Shown here: positions 15,792 to 23,280 of the stretch, piece after piece
How the letters are laid out: every line of letters begins with the position of its first letter
How positions within the stretch are numbered: the first letter of the stretch is position 1
From: Anaerolineae bacterium
GTDB lineage: Bacteria > Chloroflexota > Anaerolineae > Caldilineales > Caldilineaceae
Length of the DNA stretch: 64,000 nt
Direction: 5' to 3'
Assembly: GCA_030432295.1 (NCBI GenBank)
Contig: JAUIHI010000034.1
Location: 1 to 64,000, forward strand
The notes under the pieces: generated by a model
The model's input: the letters and a program-made list of their open reading frames with translations, nothing else
The model's database searches: none
What the model was told of the DNA's origin: nothing
Made by a program: the position numbers and the translations under genes

Positions 15792-16658
15792 TTATACTGA
15801 ATTTATTTCATTTTTTGATAGTTGAAATAATGCAGCCTTCAATACTTGCCAAGAAATTTTCGCAGTATGTTTATCAGGGTTAAATTTGGAACCCATTTGT
15901 TGATAAGGATGTATGTAATTCCGAAAGTTCCTTAAAGTGTGGCTGTATTTTCTCACATCTTCCGCAAGAAGCCCTACTTCATATGCTACATCAATAAAAC
16001 TGCTTAACGTCCAATCTGGATATTGCCTTACTTTCCCATCTTTATCTTTCGGTGACGATTTTGATTGATTGAACTCTCTCGGATGCTTTAAAGCGACTCC
16101 AAGTAAAACGCCTTCAAGTGTACTACCTGCAAGAAAAATCACAGAAAGAGGAGCATCTGCGGACAAGCATTTTTCAATTTCATTTATTCTGAGTTTTATG
16201 ATTTCGGTAATAGTACCATCTAACCCGATGCTTTCAACCGAAACTTCTTGAAATTCTTTTCTTAGAAACTCATCTTCGCTAGTAGCAGGCGAACTTTCGT
16301 CAAATTCTACTTGTTCAAGTCGAACAAAGCTAATTTCCTCTCTATTTCTAATGATCTTCCATTTGTCAAAGGCAAGGTATTGGTTAAAATCTTTAATGAA
16401 ACCATCCAAATCCCCAATTCGACCGATAAAATTTACAGGAGAAAACAACGCCTTGATGCATTTATCCAATTCTGGTTGCCCATTGATCCTTGCCAATCTG
16501 TCGTCAGTATATGATGCTCTTGAAGGAAATCCTTGCCCATATGTATCTCTGAACCCTATTTCATTGAAGAATTGTACTAATTGAGGACCTGAGCGATATT
16601 GTGTTTCTTCATTAATCAATAACCTGAGTTTTTCGAGTGACTTACTTTGCAGAATCAT
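15792..16658 (-). CDS. HEPN-domain AbiJ-like putative abortive-infection protein (cassette ORF)
   Basis: A 288-aa soluble protein. The C-terminal half ends with LRNFRNYIHPYQQ, an R-x6-H HEPN ribonuclease-type motif (about R243/H250) in the usual helical context. The N-terminal half (SGPQLVQFFNEIGFRDTYG; FPSRASYTDDRL) resembles the N-terminal domains of AbiJ-type abortive-infection proteins; this is recalled and unverified. Codon use and base composition are AT-rich, unlike the surrounding genes. The single ORF lies inside an integron-cassette-like unit, its stop codon three bases from the attC site. A role in phage defence through RNA cleavage is inferred. Confidence 0.7.
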   Translation of the reverse strand: MILQSKSLEKLRLLINEETQYRSGPQLVQFFNEIGFRDTYGQGFPSRASYTDDRLARINGQPELDKCIKALFSPVNFIGRIGDLDGFIKDFNQYLAFDKWKIIRNREEISFVRLEQVEFDESSPATSEDEFLRKEFQEVSVESIGLDGTITEIIKLRINEIEKCLSADAPLSVIFLAGSTLEGVLLGVALKHPREFNQSKSSPKDKDGKVRQYPDWTLSSFIDVAYEVGLLAEDVRKYSHTLRNFRNYIHPYQQMGSKFNPDKHTAKISWQVLKAALFQLSKNEINSV

Positions 16659-16964
16659 TTAACCCTCTAACAATGTTTTGAATGTTGTGGACGAACACCT
16701 AACTATCATTATCTGGCAACTGACAACAATAACTCTAGCACAGAGCGATTTGGCCTGCAACAGACTGCGCGAATCCACACTTGGATGTGTTATCTGCCAA
16801 ACGAAAATATAGCTCGTCTCTGGCGACTAATGGGACAATTCTGCCCCCCCATTCACCCCCCCCCCGTCACCGGCTTGACCGGCAGCCCGGTGCGGGTGGA
16901 TGTCGGTTCTCTCATTCCCCAATCGCCGCTGGCATCACATCCGGCGCATCGCAGAATTTCACAT
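16659..16964. other. Intergenic region at the cassette boundary
   Basis: 306 bases. It holds the cassette core GTTAGGTG (16703-16696, minus) and a C-rich tract near 16845-16866. Beyond 16700 no second attC structure was found. No gene or clear promoter is visible. Confidence 0.45.
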
Positions 16965-17483
16965 TCAGGCGTCTCGCACGATAGCCAGATGCTCTCGTAT
17001 TGCCTTTGGGTTCAAATCGAAACGCGCCGCATTGCGCAAAGCATTCTGCACCACAATTTCAAGTTGTTCAACCGAAATCAGATTCCGTCGAAGCAAGAAC
17101 TGAATATCTTCGAGATCAGACGCAAAGCCCCGGTCCAGCTTGCTCAGGGCAATCGTATAAGGGTCCAGCACAAAGACTGCAACCTGACCGTATTGACCAA
17201 TGGATATCCGCCGACTGTCTGCATCAGCAGGAATGGGTATGAATTCCCCAATCGGGACGGGGTCGATGATAAGCCTGAGGTCGTCGGCCAATTGGCCGAT
17301 GACCTGTTGAAACTCATTCTGTCGGAGATCATCGCCCACATAATCGATGTCGGCAGTGGGACGTTCACTTCCCAACAGGCACAATGCGCTGCCTCCCAGC
17401 AAAACTACAGTTGCTGGTCTGGTATAACGGCGTGCCAGTTCCGTCAGGAATAGATGGATTTGCTCGGATGTGATATTTGCCAT
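16965..17483 (-). CDS. DUF6036-like nucleotidyltransferase
   Basis: A 172-aa protein with LLGGSALCLLGSERPTADID, i.e. Gly-Gly-Ser and Asp-x-Asp of the minimal nucleotidyltransferase fold, then KLDRGFASDLEDIQFLL as in DUF6036/AbiEii proteins. It overlaps the preceding ORF by 40 bases. This arrangement resembles nucleotidyltransferase toxin-antitoxin modules; which partner is toxic is unknown. It is a different lineage from the enzyme at 9705-10295. Confidence 0.75.
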   Translation of the reverse strand: MANITSEQIHLFLTELARRYTRPATVVLLGGSALCLLGSERPTADIDYVGDDLRQNEFQQVIGQLADDLRLIIDPVPIGEFIPIPADADSRRISIGQYGQVAVFVLDPYTIALSKLDRGFASDLEDIQFLLRRNLISVEQLEIVVQNALRNAARFDLNPKAIREHLAIVRDA

Positions 17484-18025
17484 CGTTTCTCGTGTTCAGT
17501 GAAACGCAGCCAATTCTGCGCGGCGTGTTCATATGTGCCCAGCCAATTGAGGGTGATTCCCGAAAGCTCCCGCTGGCGCTGGGCGAGGAGGGGCAGGGCA
17601 CTATCTGGTTCTGTCTGCCCTGTGATGCCCAGCGTTTCACCGAAAAGATCGGGGAGCGGGGGCTGAGAACCGCAGACGGCTTCCAGTCGCGTGCGATATT
17701 TGGCCTGCAGCCAAACCGCAGCCGTATAGGAACAGCGCAACACCACAGCATCTTTGGCAAGCAACGACTGCGCTGCGGGGCGAACCTCCGGGGCAAACTC
17801 CGGATGGGCGAGGAAGAGGGGAATCAGCGCCATGCGTAAACGGGCTTCCAGGCTGGATGCCAGGGCTGCTATCAATACAGCAGGCGAAAAGTTTCGGGTC
17901 GCGCCGCTGCCGCCCCGTAGGAAGCAGACGCCGAGGGTATCCAGGGCATCTACCAGTTCCGTGGGTGATATTGTATTGTCAAACCCCTGTGACTTAACAG
18001 GCACGGATTGCCTTTCCACTATCAC
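17444..18025 (-). CDS. Putative partner of the nucleotidyltransferase
   Basis: A 193-aa helical protein without a recognised domain (LEARLRMALIPLFLAHPEFA; AAVWLQAKYRTRLE). It overlaps the end of the fucosidase gene by four bases (ATGA-like coupling) and the nucleotidyltransferase gene by 40 bases. Proteins of this kind, with a 'lipLfLahPe' pattern, are recalled as upstream companions of DUF6036 genes. An antitoxin or helical toxin role is inferred from position only. Confidence 0.6.
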   Translation of the reverse strand: MIVERQSVPVKSQGFDNTISPTELVDALDTLGVCFLRGGSGATRNFSPAVLIAALASSLEARLRMALIPLFLAHPEFAPEVRPAAQSLLAKDAVVLRCSYTAAVWLQAKYRTRLEAVCGSQPPLPDLFGETLGITGQTEPDSALPLLAQRQRELSGITLNWLGTYEHAAQNWLRFTEHEKRWQISHPSKSIYS

Positions 18026-19332
18026 ATCAACTCCAACTCAATCACCGTATCCAACTCATCCGGCAGCCTCGAAGTCGGGAAATCGATAAAGGCGTCGTTG
18101 GGATAGTCACTGGTCACCCAGGAGGTGTCCAGCTTCAGTTCGGAGCCGTCGGCCAGGAGGCGCGCCTTTTTGATTTTGCCGCGCAGGTCCCGGAAGTTGA
18201 TCGGCCCAATCCCCCGCTCGTAGACGTGGGCGTAGAGCCGGTTGCCCTTCTGGGTGTAACGCCCCCATTCGGGCTTGGGCAGGTCGGCCCGGCCACAGCC
18301 GTAGATGCTCTCGCCGTTTTGGCGCATCCATTCGCCCACTTCGGCCAGAACCTTCCCGCTCTCCCCAGGAATCTCGCCTTTGGCGTTTGGCCCCACATTG
18401 AGCAGCATATTGCCGTTCTTGCTCACACATTCCACCAGGGCACGCACCACCTGCCGGGGGGATTTGTAGTCCCGGTCCGCGGCGCAGTAGCCCCAGTGTT
18501 TGTTGAGGGTGATGCAGGCTTCCCAGGGCACGGAGACGCCGTCCTCGTCCACCAGACCCGCGGGCGGGATGATCTGCTCCGGGCAGGCGAAGTCCCCGGC
18601 GAAGATTTCCGGGTTTTTGGTAGTGAAGCGGTGGTTGCCCTCGCCGCTGGCCCCCAGCCGGTTGTCCATCAGAATGTGGGGCTGCAATTCCCGCACCTTC
18701 TGCACCAGTTCCGTGGCCCGCCAGGCTTCCCCCATCAGATTGTCGTAGGAGAAGTCGAACCAGACAATATCGATTTTGCCGTAGTTGGTGAGCAGTTCCG
18801 CCACCTGGCCGTGCATATAGTCCAGATAAGTGGGGAAGTTGTGGCTCTTGCCCTTGTACGCCTCGTTGTCCCGCATAGGGTGGATGCGGTCGCCGTAGGC
18901 CGGGTAGTCCGGGTGATGCCAGTCGATGAGGGAGTAGTAGAGACCCACCTTCAGCCCCTCGGCCCGGAAAGCATCCACATATTCGCGGACGAAATCCCGC
19001 CCGGCCTGGGTGTTTGTGGATTTGTAGTCGGTCAGTTGGCTGTCGAAGAGGCAAAAGCCGTCGTGGTGCTTGGCCGTGAGGACCGCGTATTGCATCCCCG
19101 CCTCTTTGGCCATCTTGGCCCAGACCTTTGGCTGAAAGTTGGTGGGGTTGAACTCGTCAAAGTAGTGCTGGTAGTCCTCGTCGCTGATCTTCTCGATGCT
19201 TTTGATCCACTCGCCCCGGGCCGGGATGGCGTAGAGTCCCCAGTGGATAAACATCCCGAAGCGGTCGGCGAGAAACCAGCGGGTGCGTTCCCGGCGGGCG
19301 GTGATGAGGGGGTTTTCGACTGAGGGGGGCAT
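18022..19332 (-). CDS. Alpha-L-fucosidase, GH29
   Basis: A 436-aa GH29 glycosidase releasing L-fucose from glycans. FGMFIHWGLYAIPARGEW is the family N-terminal signature, AVLTAKHHDGFCLFDS the His-His-Asp substrate site, and IVWFDFSYDN contains the nucleophile Asp of the beta-alpha barrel. There is no signal peptide, so it is probably cytoplasmic and acts on imported fuco-oligosaccharides. It is followed by coupled nucleotidyltransferase-pair genes of unrelated function. A small C-terminal beta domain is present. Confidence 0.9.
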   Translation of the reverse strand: MPPSVENPLITARRERTRWFLADRFGMFIHWGLYAIPARGEWIKSIEKISDEDYQHYFDEFNPTNFQPKVWAKMAKEAGMQYAVLTAKHHDGFCLFDSQLTDYKSTNTQAGRDFVREYVDAFRAEGLKVGLYYSLIDWHHPDYPAYGDRIHPMRDNEAYKGKSHNFPTYLDYMHGQVAELLTNYGKIDIVWFDFSYDNLMGEAWRATELVQKVRELQPHILMDNRLGASGEGNHRFTTKNPEIFAGDFACPEQIIPPAGLVDEDGVSVPWEACITLNKHWGYCAADRDYKSPRQVVRALVECVSKNGNMLLNVGPNAKGEIPGESGKVLAEVGEWMRQNGESIYGCGRADLPKPEWGRYTQKGNRLYAHVYERGIGPINFRDLRGKIKKARLLADGSELKLDTSWVTSDYPNDAFIDFPTSRLPDELDTVIELELM

Positions 19333-19431
19333 TTTCGGCTCTTTCTATGGGCTGGAAAAAGTGGATGTATGGGCGATCAGCACCTAACCGGTGAAGTCTT
19401 TGTTGCTTGTGCAAGGATGCGGGAGTTTTTT

Positions 19432-19731
19432 GTATACACGGATGAAGAGGAACACGGATGGGTCTGCTGCAAAAAGTGTACTGATCAGGAGGATGATAAA
19501 ACAGAAAATGGGACGCTGATTCACCATCAGCCCGATCACTACAGTCTGCTGCAAAAAGACTTCAGACCCACCGGGGAGTCGCGGGAAACACAGAGTTTCG
19601 CGGAGATTTTCTCCTGAACTTCTCCGCGCTTCCTCTGCGCCCTCTGCGCCTCCGCGGTGAAATTGACCTTTTTGCAGTGAACTCACGGATAGCTTTGTAT
19701 CTTATCCGTGTTCCTTTTCATCCGTGTATAC
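19432..19731. repeat. Nested inverted repeats
   Basis: The 421-base gap 19333-19753 has no gene. Outer arms GTATACACGGATGAAGAGGA... (19432-19459) and ...CATCCGTGTATAC (19704-19731) mirror each other over 28 bases. Inside lie CTGCTGCAAAAAG (19549) against CTTTTTGCAG (about 19668), and inside that the hairpin CGCGGAGA...TCTCCGCG (19599-19628). This looks like repeats inserted within repeats. The rest of the gap (19333-19431) shows nothing except a chance CACCTAAC at 19381. Confidence 0.7.
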
Positions 19732-19753
19732 AACGAGGCAAAGAAGCTGATTC

Positions 19754-20659
19754 CTACCCAAACCAGATGGGGTTTGTCCAGGCCCGCTTGCCCTGGGCAT
19801 CCCGCACAGTGACGCGCAGGTAAGGGCTGTCCAGACCGGAGATGTCGAGTTCGGTTTCGGTTAAGCCATTCCCAAAGGCGTGGCGGCCCTGACGGTTGCT
19901 GCCGGTGACGAAGATGCGGGCCGCTGGCGAGCAGCGCACGGTCACGCTTTTGCCCGGCGTCACCTGAACGTCGTGGATTTCCGGCCCGGTGCTGGCGTAG
20001 AAGTGGCCCGCTTTCAGGGCTGCCAGCAGTGCTGCGGGCGAATTCTCCTCGGCTTTCACCTGTACCCACCCCTCACAAAAGTCGGTGTAACCCGGCTTGC
20101 GGTGGGCGTCGTCCGCGGCGATGGCAAAATAGCGATAGCCCCGGTCCAGCAGCACATTGAGCAGAGGCCAGCTATCGGCCCGGTCGTTGTCGCCGCCGGC
20201 AATGCCGTTGAAGATTTCTACCGCGTGGACCGGGCCGAGGGAGAGTACATCGGCTTCCGTCAGGGCATACCAACTGGGGTGGGCCGCGGCCACAAACGCG
20301 CCTGCGGCCATTGCCCGCTGGGCAATCTGCGGGCCAGTCTCGACGGGGGTAGGTGGGGCAAAATCAGCGGGCAGGCCCACGGCCAGAATGTGCCAGATCG
20401 TCCCATTGCCGATCTGCCCGGCGTGGAGTTCCGCGCCCAGAATCGTCGTGAAATCCTCTGTGCGGAAAGGCAAAGTATCCGCAATGGGGAAGTTGTACTT
20501 CTCCATAAAGTGGTCGGTCAGGGAGATGAAATCGTAGCCCGCCTCCCGATAGTCCTGGCAGATGGCTGCGGGCGTCTGCGCGCCGTCGGAGAGGGTGGAA
20601 TGGGTGTGGAGGTTGCCCCGCCAGAAGCGGCCGGGCTTGTCGAAAGGAAGCGTGTGCAT
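19754..20659 (-). CDS. PHP-domain metal-dependent phosphoesterase
   Basis: A protein of about 301 aa with RGNLHTHSTLSDGAQTP and YDFISLTDH, the metal-binding motifs of PHP/CehA-type phosphoesterases, then AAHPSW and AADDAH. The frame opens at ATG 20722, but the ATG at 20659 (MHTLPFDKPGRFWRGNLHTH) gives the normal family start, with AGAGG 12 bases upstream; the upstream residues look non-coding. A C-terminal beta-sandwich (about residues 215-301) is typical of CehA-like members. Probable role: hydrolysis of a phosphate ester in the catabolic cluster. Confidence 0.85.
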   Translation of the reverse strand: MHTLPFDKPGRFWRGNLHTHSTLSDGAQTPAAICQDYREAGYDFISLTDHFMEKYNFPIADTLPFRTEDFTTILGAELHAGQIGNGTIWHILAVGLPADFAPPTPVETGPQIAQRAMAAGAFVAAAHPSWYALTEADVLSLGPVHAVEIFNGIAGGDNDRADSWPLLNVLLDRGYRYFAIAADDAHRKPGYTDFCEGWVQVKAEENSPAALLAALKAGHFYASTGPEIHDVQVTPGKSVTVRCSPAARIFVTGSNRQGRHAFGNGLTETELDISGLDSPYLRVTVRDAQGKRAWTNPIWFG

Positions 20660-20782
20660 TTGAAAATGGATCCTCTGGGGTGGGTTGGATACTCTGCCAT
20701 CAGAACGTACCTGATGCGTCAATCAGTATACGCACCACGCACGGCACTAGTCAACCCGGAGGAATCGGTGGGGGAGATTTGA

Positions 20783-20986
20783 GGCTCTGGACGAGGTGGA
20801 ATCGTCTGCGCCGCCCGGCCCTAAAGCGACCGGGCTACCGAGCCACGCCCCCTGAAGGGGGCTTTCGGTGGGACGAACAGACGGTTTCTAAGCCGGATTT
20901 ATCCGGCGTCGCCCTGTAGCTCCGGGTCTTTAGCCCGGTGCGGTCGTCGCAAACCCACCCCTCTGCCCCCAACTCGAATTACACCC
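20783..20986 (+). repeat. Structured ~200-nt dispersed repeat, copy 1
   Basis: It runs from GGCTCTGGACGAGGTGGAAT to GAATTACACCC and contains hairpins such as CCCCCTGAAGGGGG and CCGGATTTATCCGG. A second direct copy follows at once and an inverted copy is at 36533-36777. Confidence 0.85.
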
Positions 20987-21007
20987 TAATCTGTGGGGCG
21001 GGTTTCA

Positions 21008-21166
21008 GGCTCTGGACGAGGAGGAATCGTCTGCGCCGCCCGGCCCTAAAGCGACCGGACTACCGAGCCACGCCCCCTGAAGGGGGCTTTCGGTGGGACG
21101 AACTGACAGACCTTTGGCCCGGTGCGGTCGTCGCAGCCCACCCTGCCCCCAACTTGAATTACACCC
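21008..21166 (+). repeat. Structured dispersed repeat, copy 2
   Basis: Nearly identical to copy 1, but the segment holding the CCGGATTTATCCGG hairpin (about 45 bases) is deleted. It fills the gap between the PHP and URO-D genes together with copy 1. Nothing else is visible between 20660 and 21190. Confidence 0.85.
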
Positions 21167-21190
21167 AAATCGGTGGATCTCCGCATCCGT

Positions 21191-22255
21191 CTATGCTGGC
21201 GGATAGGGCTGGCTGTGGGCTGTCTCGACTATCGCCTTCAGGTTTTCCACGGGAGTGTAGCGGGGCACAATACAGCCGGAGCCGAGCAGAAAACCGCCGC
21301 CCGCACCGGCCTGGTCAATGCAGTGCTGGGCCGAGGCAGCCACACTTTCCGGCGTGCCCTGCAGCAGTTCGGTGACAGTATTGACATTGCCCACAATCGC
21401 GGTGCGGTCGCCAATGCGCTCTTTGGCCGTCGCCATTGAGACCGCGTTGTCGATCTCCACCAGATCAGCGCCCGTATCCGCGTAGCGGGTGAGGACCGGT
21501 GTGCTGTTGCCGCAGATGTGGAGTAGACAAGCCTTTGCGCCGTGGGCATGCCAGGCGTCAAAGACCCGTTTGGAATAGGGGAAGGAGAAGCGGTCGTAGG
21601 TGCGGGGCGAGATGACATTGCACGAGGCCAGAGAATCGCCGCAGTGCAGAATGTCGGCCCCCGCGTCGTGGCAGGCTTTGCCAAAGCGGATCAGCGCTTC
21701 GGTCGCTAGTTCCAGGGCGTGGAGTACCGCCGCCTCTTTGGCCTCTTCCAGCCCAGCCTCAATCAGCGCGATCTCCATCAGCCAGTTTTGCGAGCCGATG
21801 AAATAGGAGGCCAGGGCAAAGGGGCCAGTGCCGGGGGAGCGCAGGGCCACTTCGTCACCCACCGCTTTGCGGGCCAGTTTCAGCGCTTCGATCATCACCG
21901 GCATCCGCCCGTCCGTGGCCGGGTCCGGCACTTCGATGTCGAAAATGTCGTTGATGTCCGTGAGCGGTGGGGTGACAATCGAGGGCATTTCGTCGTTGGA
22001 GCGGGTGGTCTGGCAGCCGAAGCCCTCGGCGATGTAGTAGTTGTCCGAACCGATGGCGATGACGTCGTGGCCCACCTGCTCGTGCAGGGTTAGCTGAGCC
22101 TGGACCATCACCTCTGGTTTTGTATAAAAATCCAGCAACGGCACACCGGAGACCGCGGCGGCCATATCGTAGATGTAGGGCATAGCCGCCACGCAGTCGG
22201 TTGGCTGGCGCTGAATCGCATTCAGTACCCGTTGGCGTGAAGATAGCACACTCAT
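21191..22255 (-). CDS. Uroporphyrinogen-decarboxylase-family (methyltransferase-like) protein
   Basis: A 354-aa TIM-barrel protein of the URO-D superfamily. The N-terminus is RQRVLNAIQRQPTDCVAAMP, and LLHICGNSTPVL and LGSGCIVP supply the His-x-Cys...Cys zinc-thiolate site of corrinoid-dependent methyltransferases (MtaA/MtbA-like). True HemE enzymes lack this set. It is therefore more likely a methyl-transfer or demethylation enzyme in a catabolic pathway than a haem enzyme. The next gene downstream encodes nothing related; PhyH lies directly upstream on the same strand (29-base gap), so they are probably one operon. Confidence 0.85.
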   Translation of the reverse strand: MSVLSSRQRVLNAIQRQPTDCVAAMPYIYDMAAAVSGVPLLDFYTKPEVMVQAQLTLHEQVGHDVIAIGSDNYYIAEGFGCQTTRSNDEMPSIVTPPLTDINDIFDIEVPDPATDGRMPVMIEALKLARKAVGDEVALRSPGTGPFALASYFIGSQNWLMEIALIEAGLEEAKEAAVLHALELATEALIRFGKACHDAGADILHCGDSLASCNVISPRTYDRFSFPYSKRVFDAWHAHGAKACLLHICGNSTPVLTRYADTGADLVEIDNAVSMATAKERIGDRTAIVGNVNTVTELLQGTPESVAASAQHCIDQAGAGGGFLLGSGCIVPRYTPVENLKAIVETAHSQPYPPA

Positions 22256-22284
22256 CGAACACCTCCTGTGGAATTGGGTTGGGC

Positions 22285-23136
22285 CTACATTTTTGTCCCC
22301 ATTCCGCCACCCATCTGACCCCCACCCATTTTTGCACCCATCTGGCCGCCGCCCATCTGCCCGCCCGGTTCATTGCCGGCTGGCGTTGCCACCCCTGCGC
22401 TGGGGTCCACGCCCCGCAGTATCATCCCCTGGCCTCGGGAAAGGTGGGTGAGGACGCTGGGCGGGTCCAACGGATCGCGCATTTGGACGAGAAGGGTGGT
22501 GCGTGCTTCGTTGCTGGTGTTGACGCCGGAGCCGTGGATGGTGAGATAGCTGAAGAAAAGCACATCCCCGGCTTTGGCTTCGCAGGGGTGCGCTGATTCG
22601 ACGGGCCATTCGCTCAGGGGCAGATGCCAGCCGCCCTCTTTCAGATGAGGGACTGGTCCGTTCTTGTAGCTGCCGGGGACCACCCGCACGCAGCCTTTCG
22701 CCAGGGGGGCGTCGTCAAAGTGGATGATGGCCGCAATCATCGAATCTTTGTCGTGGGGGAAGAAGGGCTGGTCCTGGTGCATGGGGAAGGGGGACCCCTT
22801 CTCCGGCGGTTTGATGAAGAGTTTGTTGTGGTGCAACTGGACATTGGGCGAGCCGATAATCCCGGCGGCGATGTCGGTGAGCCGGGGGTCGGTGATCAGC
22901 CGGGCAAAGGCAGCGGACTGGAACTGGACATCGTGGCAGTGGAGCAGGGACGTTTTGGTCATCGTCACTTCTTTGGCGCTTTCCCAGGTGGCTTCCACAC
23001 TCTTCACCGCCTGCAAACGGGCGATGAGTTCGTGGGCCTCCTGGCGAAAGGCCGCGGCTTCCTCGGCGGTGAAGAGTCCCTTCACGTGGAGATAGCCGTT
23101 TTCTTTGTAAAAGTCGAGTTGGTCTTGGGTGGGCAT
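22285..23136 (-). CDS. Phytanoyl-CoA dioxygenase (PhyH) family oxygenase
   Basis: A 283-aa Fe(II)/2-oxoglutarate oxygenase. The N-terminal pattern is DFYKENGYLHVKGLFTAEEA, PMHQDQPFF holds the His-x-Asp iron ligands, and LTIHGSGVNTSNEART the distal His and the Arg for 2-oxoglutarate. The last about 25 residues are an unusual Gly/Met/Gln tail of repeated MGGGQ units, encoded by short tandem CCCATCTG-type repeats, absent from the family. The function is probably hydroxylation of a small organic substrate. Confidence 0.85.
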   Translation of the reverse strand: MPTQDQLDFYKENGYLHVKGLFTAEEAAAFRQEAHELIARLQAVKSVEATWESAKEVTMTKTSLLHCHDVQFQSAAFARLITDPRLTDIAAGIIGSPNVQLHHNKLFIKPPEKGSPFPMHQDQPFFPHDKDSMIAAIIHFDDAPLAKGCVRVVPGSYKNGPVPHLKEGGWHLPLSEWPVESAHPCEAKAGDVLFFSYLTIHGSGVNTSNEARTTLLVQMRDPLDPPSVLTHLSRGQGMILRGVDPSAGVATPAGNEPGGQMGGGQMGAKMGGGQMGGGMGTKM

Positions 23137-23280
23137 TGGGGTCTCCTTGAAAGAATCCAGAAATATCAGAAGAAGTGGAACGCATATTTTCGCAGATGAA
23201 CACAGATTACACAGATTCGATCCCTGACCAACACCGATCCGTGTAAATCCTGAGAATCCGGCGAATCCGTGTACTTATTT
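23137..23280. repeat. Dispersed CACAGAT-type repeat
   Basis: GCAGATGAACACAGATTACA with related AATCCGTGTAAATCC and GAATCCGTGTACTT units (23194-23275). Related sequences occur at 13030-13060, 19440-19740 and 39450-39515. Confidence 0.6.

Larger units (their letters stand above)
15656..16703 (-). mobile_element. Putative single integron gene cassette
   Basis: A unit bounded by two identical GTTAGGTG core sites (16703-16696 and 15663-15656 on the minus strand), containing one ORF followed at once by a folded attC-like site. The G/TTAGGTG-to-G/TTAGGTG unit is 1,040 bp. Its base composition is visibly more AT-rich than all neighbours, consistent with transfer. No integron integrase gene or second attC is in the window, so it is a lone cassette or the edge of an array inserted at a secondary site. 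Confidence 0.65.

Noticed and set aside
17005-17020. tRNA T-loop-like GGGTTCAAATC
   Set aside because: Lies inside the nucleotidyltransferase coding sequence with no acceptor stem or anticodon arm; a similar GGTTCAAATC near 13083 belongs to a dispersed repeat.
19381-19388. CACCTAAC as another attC core site (also 9758-9765)
   Set aside because: No matching partner box or inner stem with extrahelical bases nearby; the second one lies inside a coding region.
20783-21166. CRISPR-like array
   Set aside because: Only two long imperfect copies with internal hairpins and no regular unique spacers; no cas genes.
21191-22255. HemE uroporphyrinogen decarboxylase
   Set aside because: His-x-Cys and Gly-Ser-Gly-Cys zinc motifs and catabolic neighbours point to the methyltransferase branch; no other haem genes nearby.
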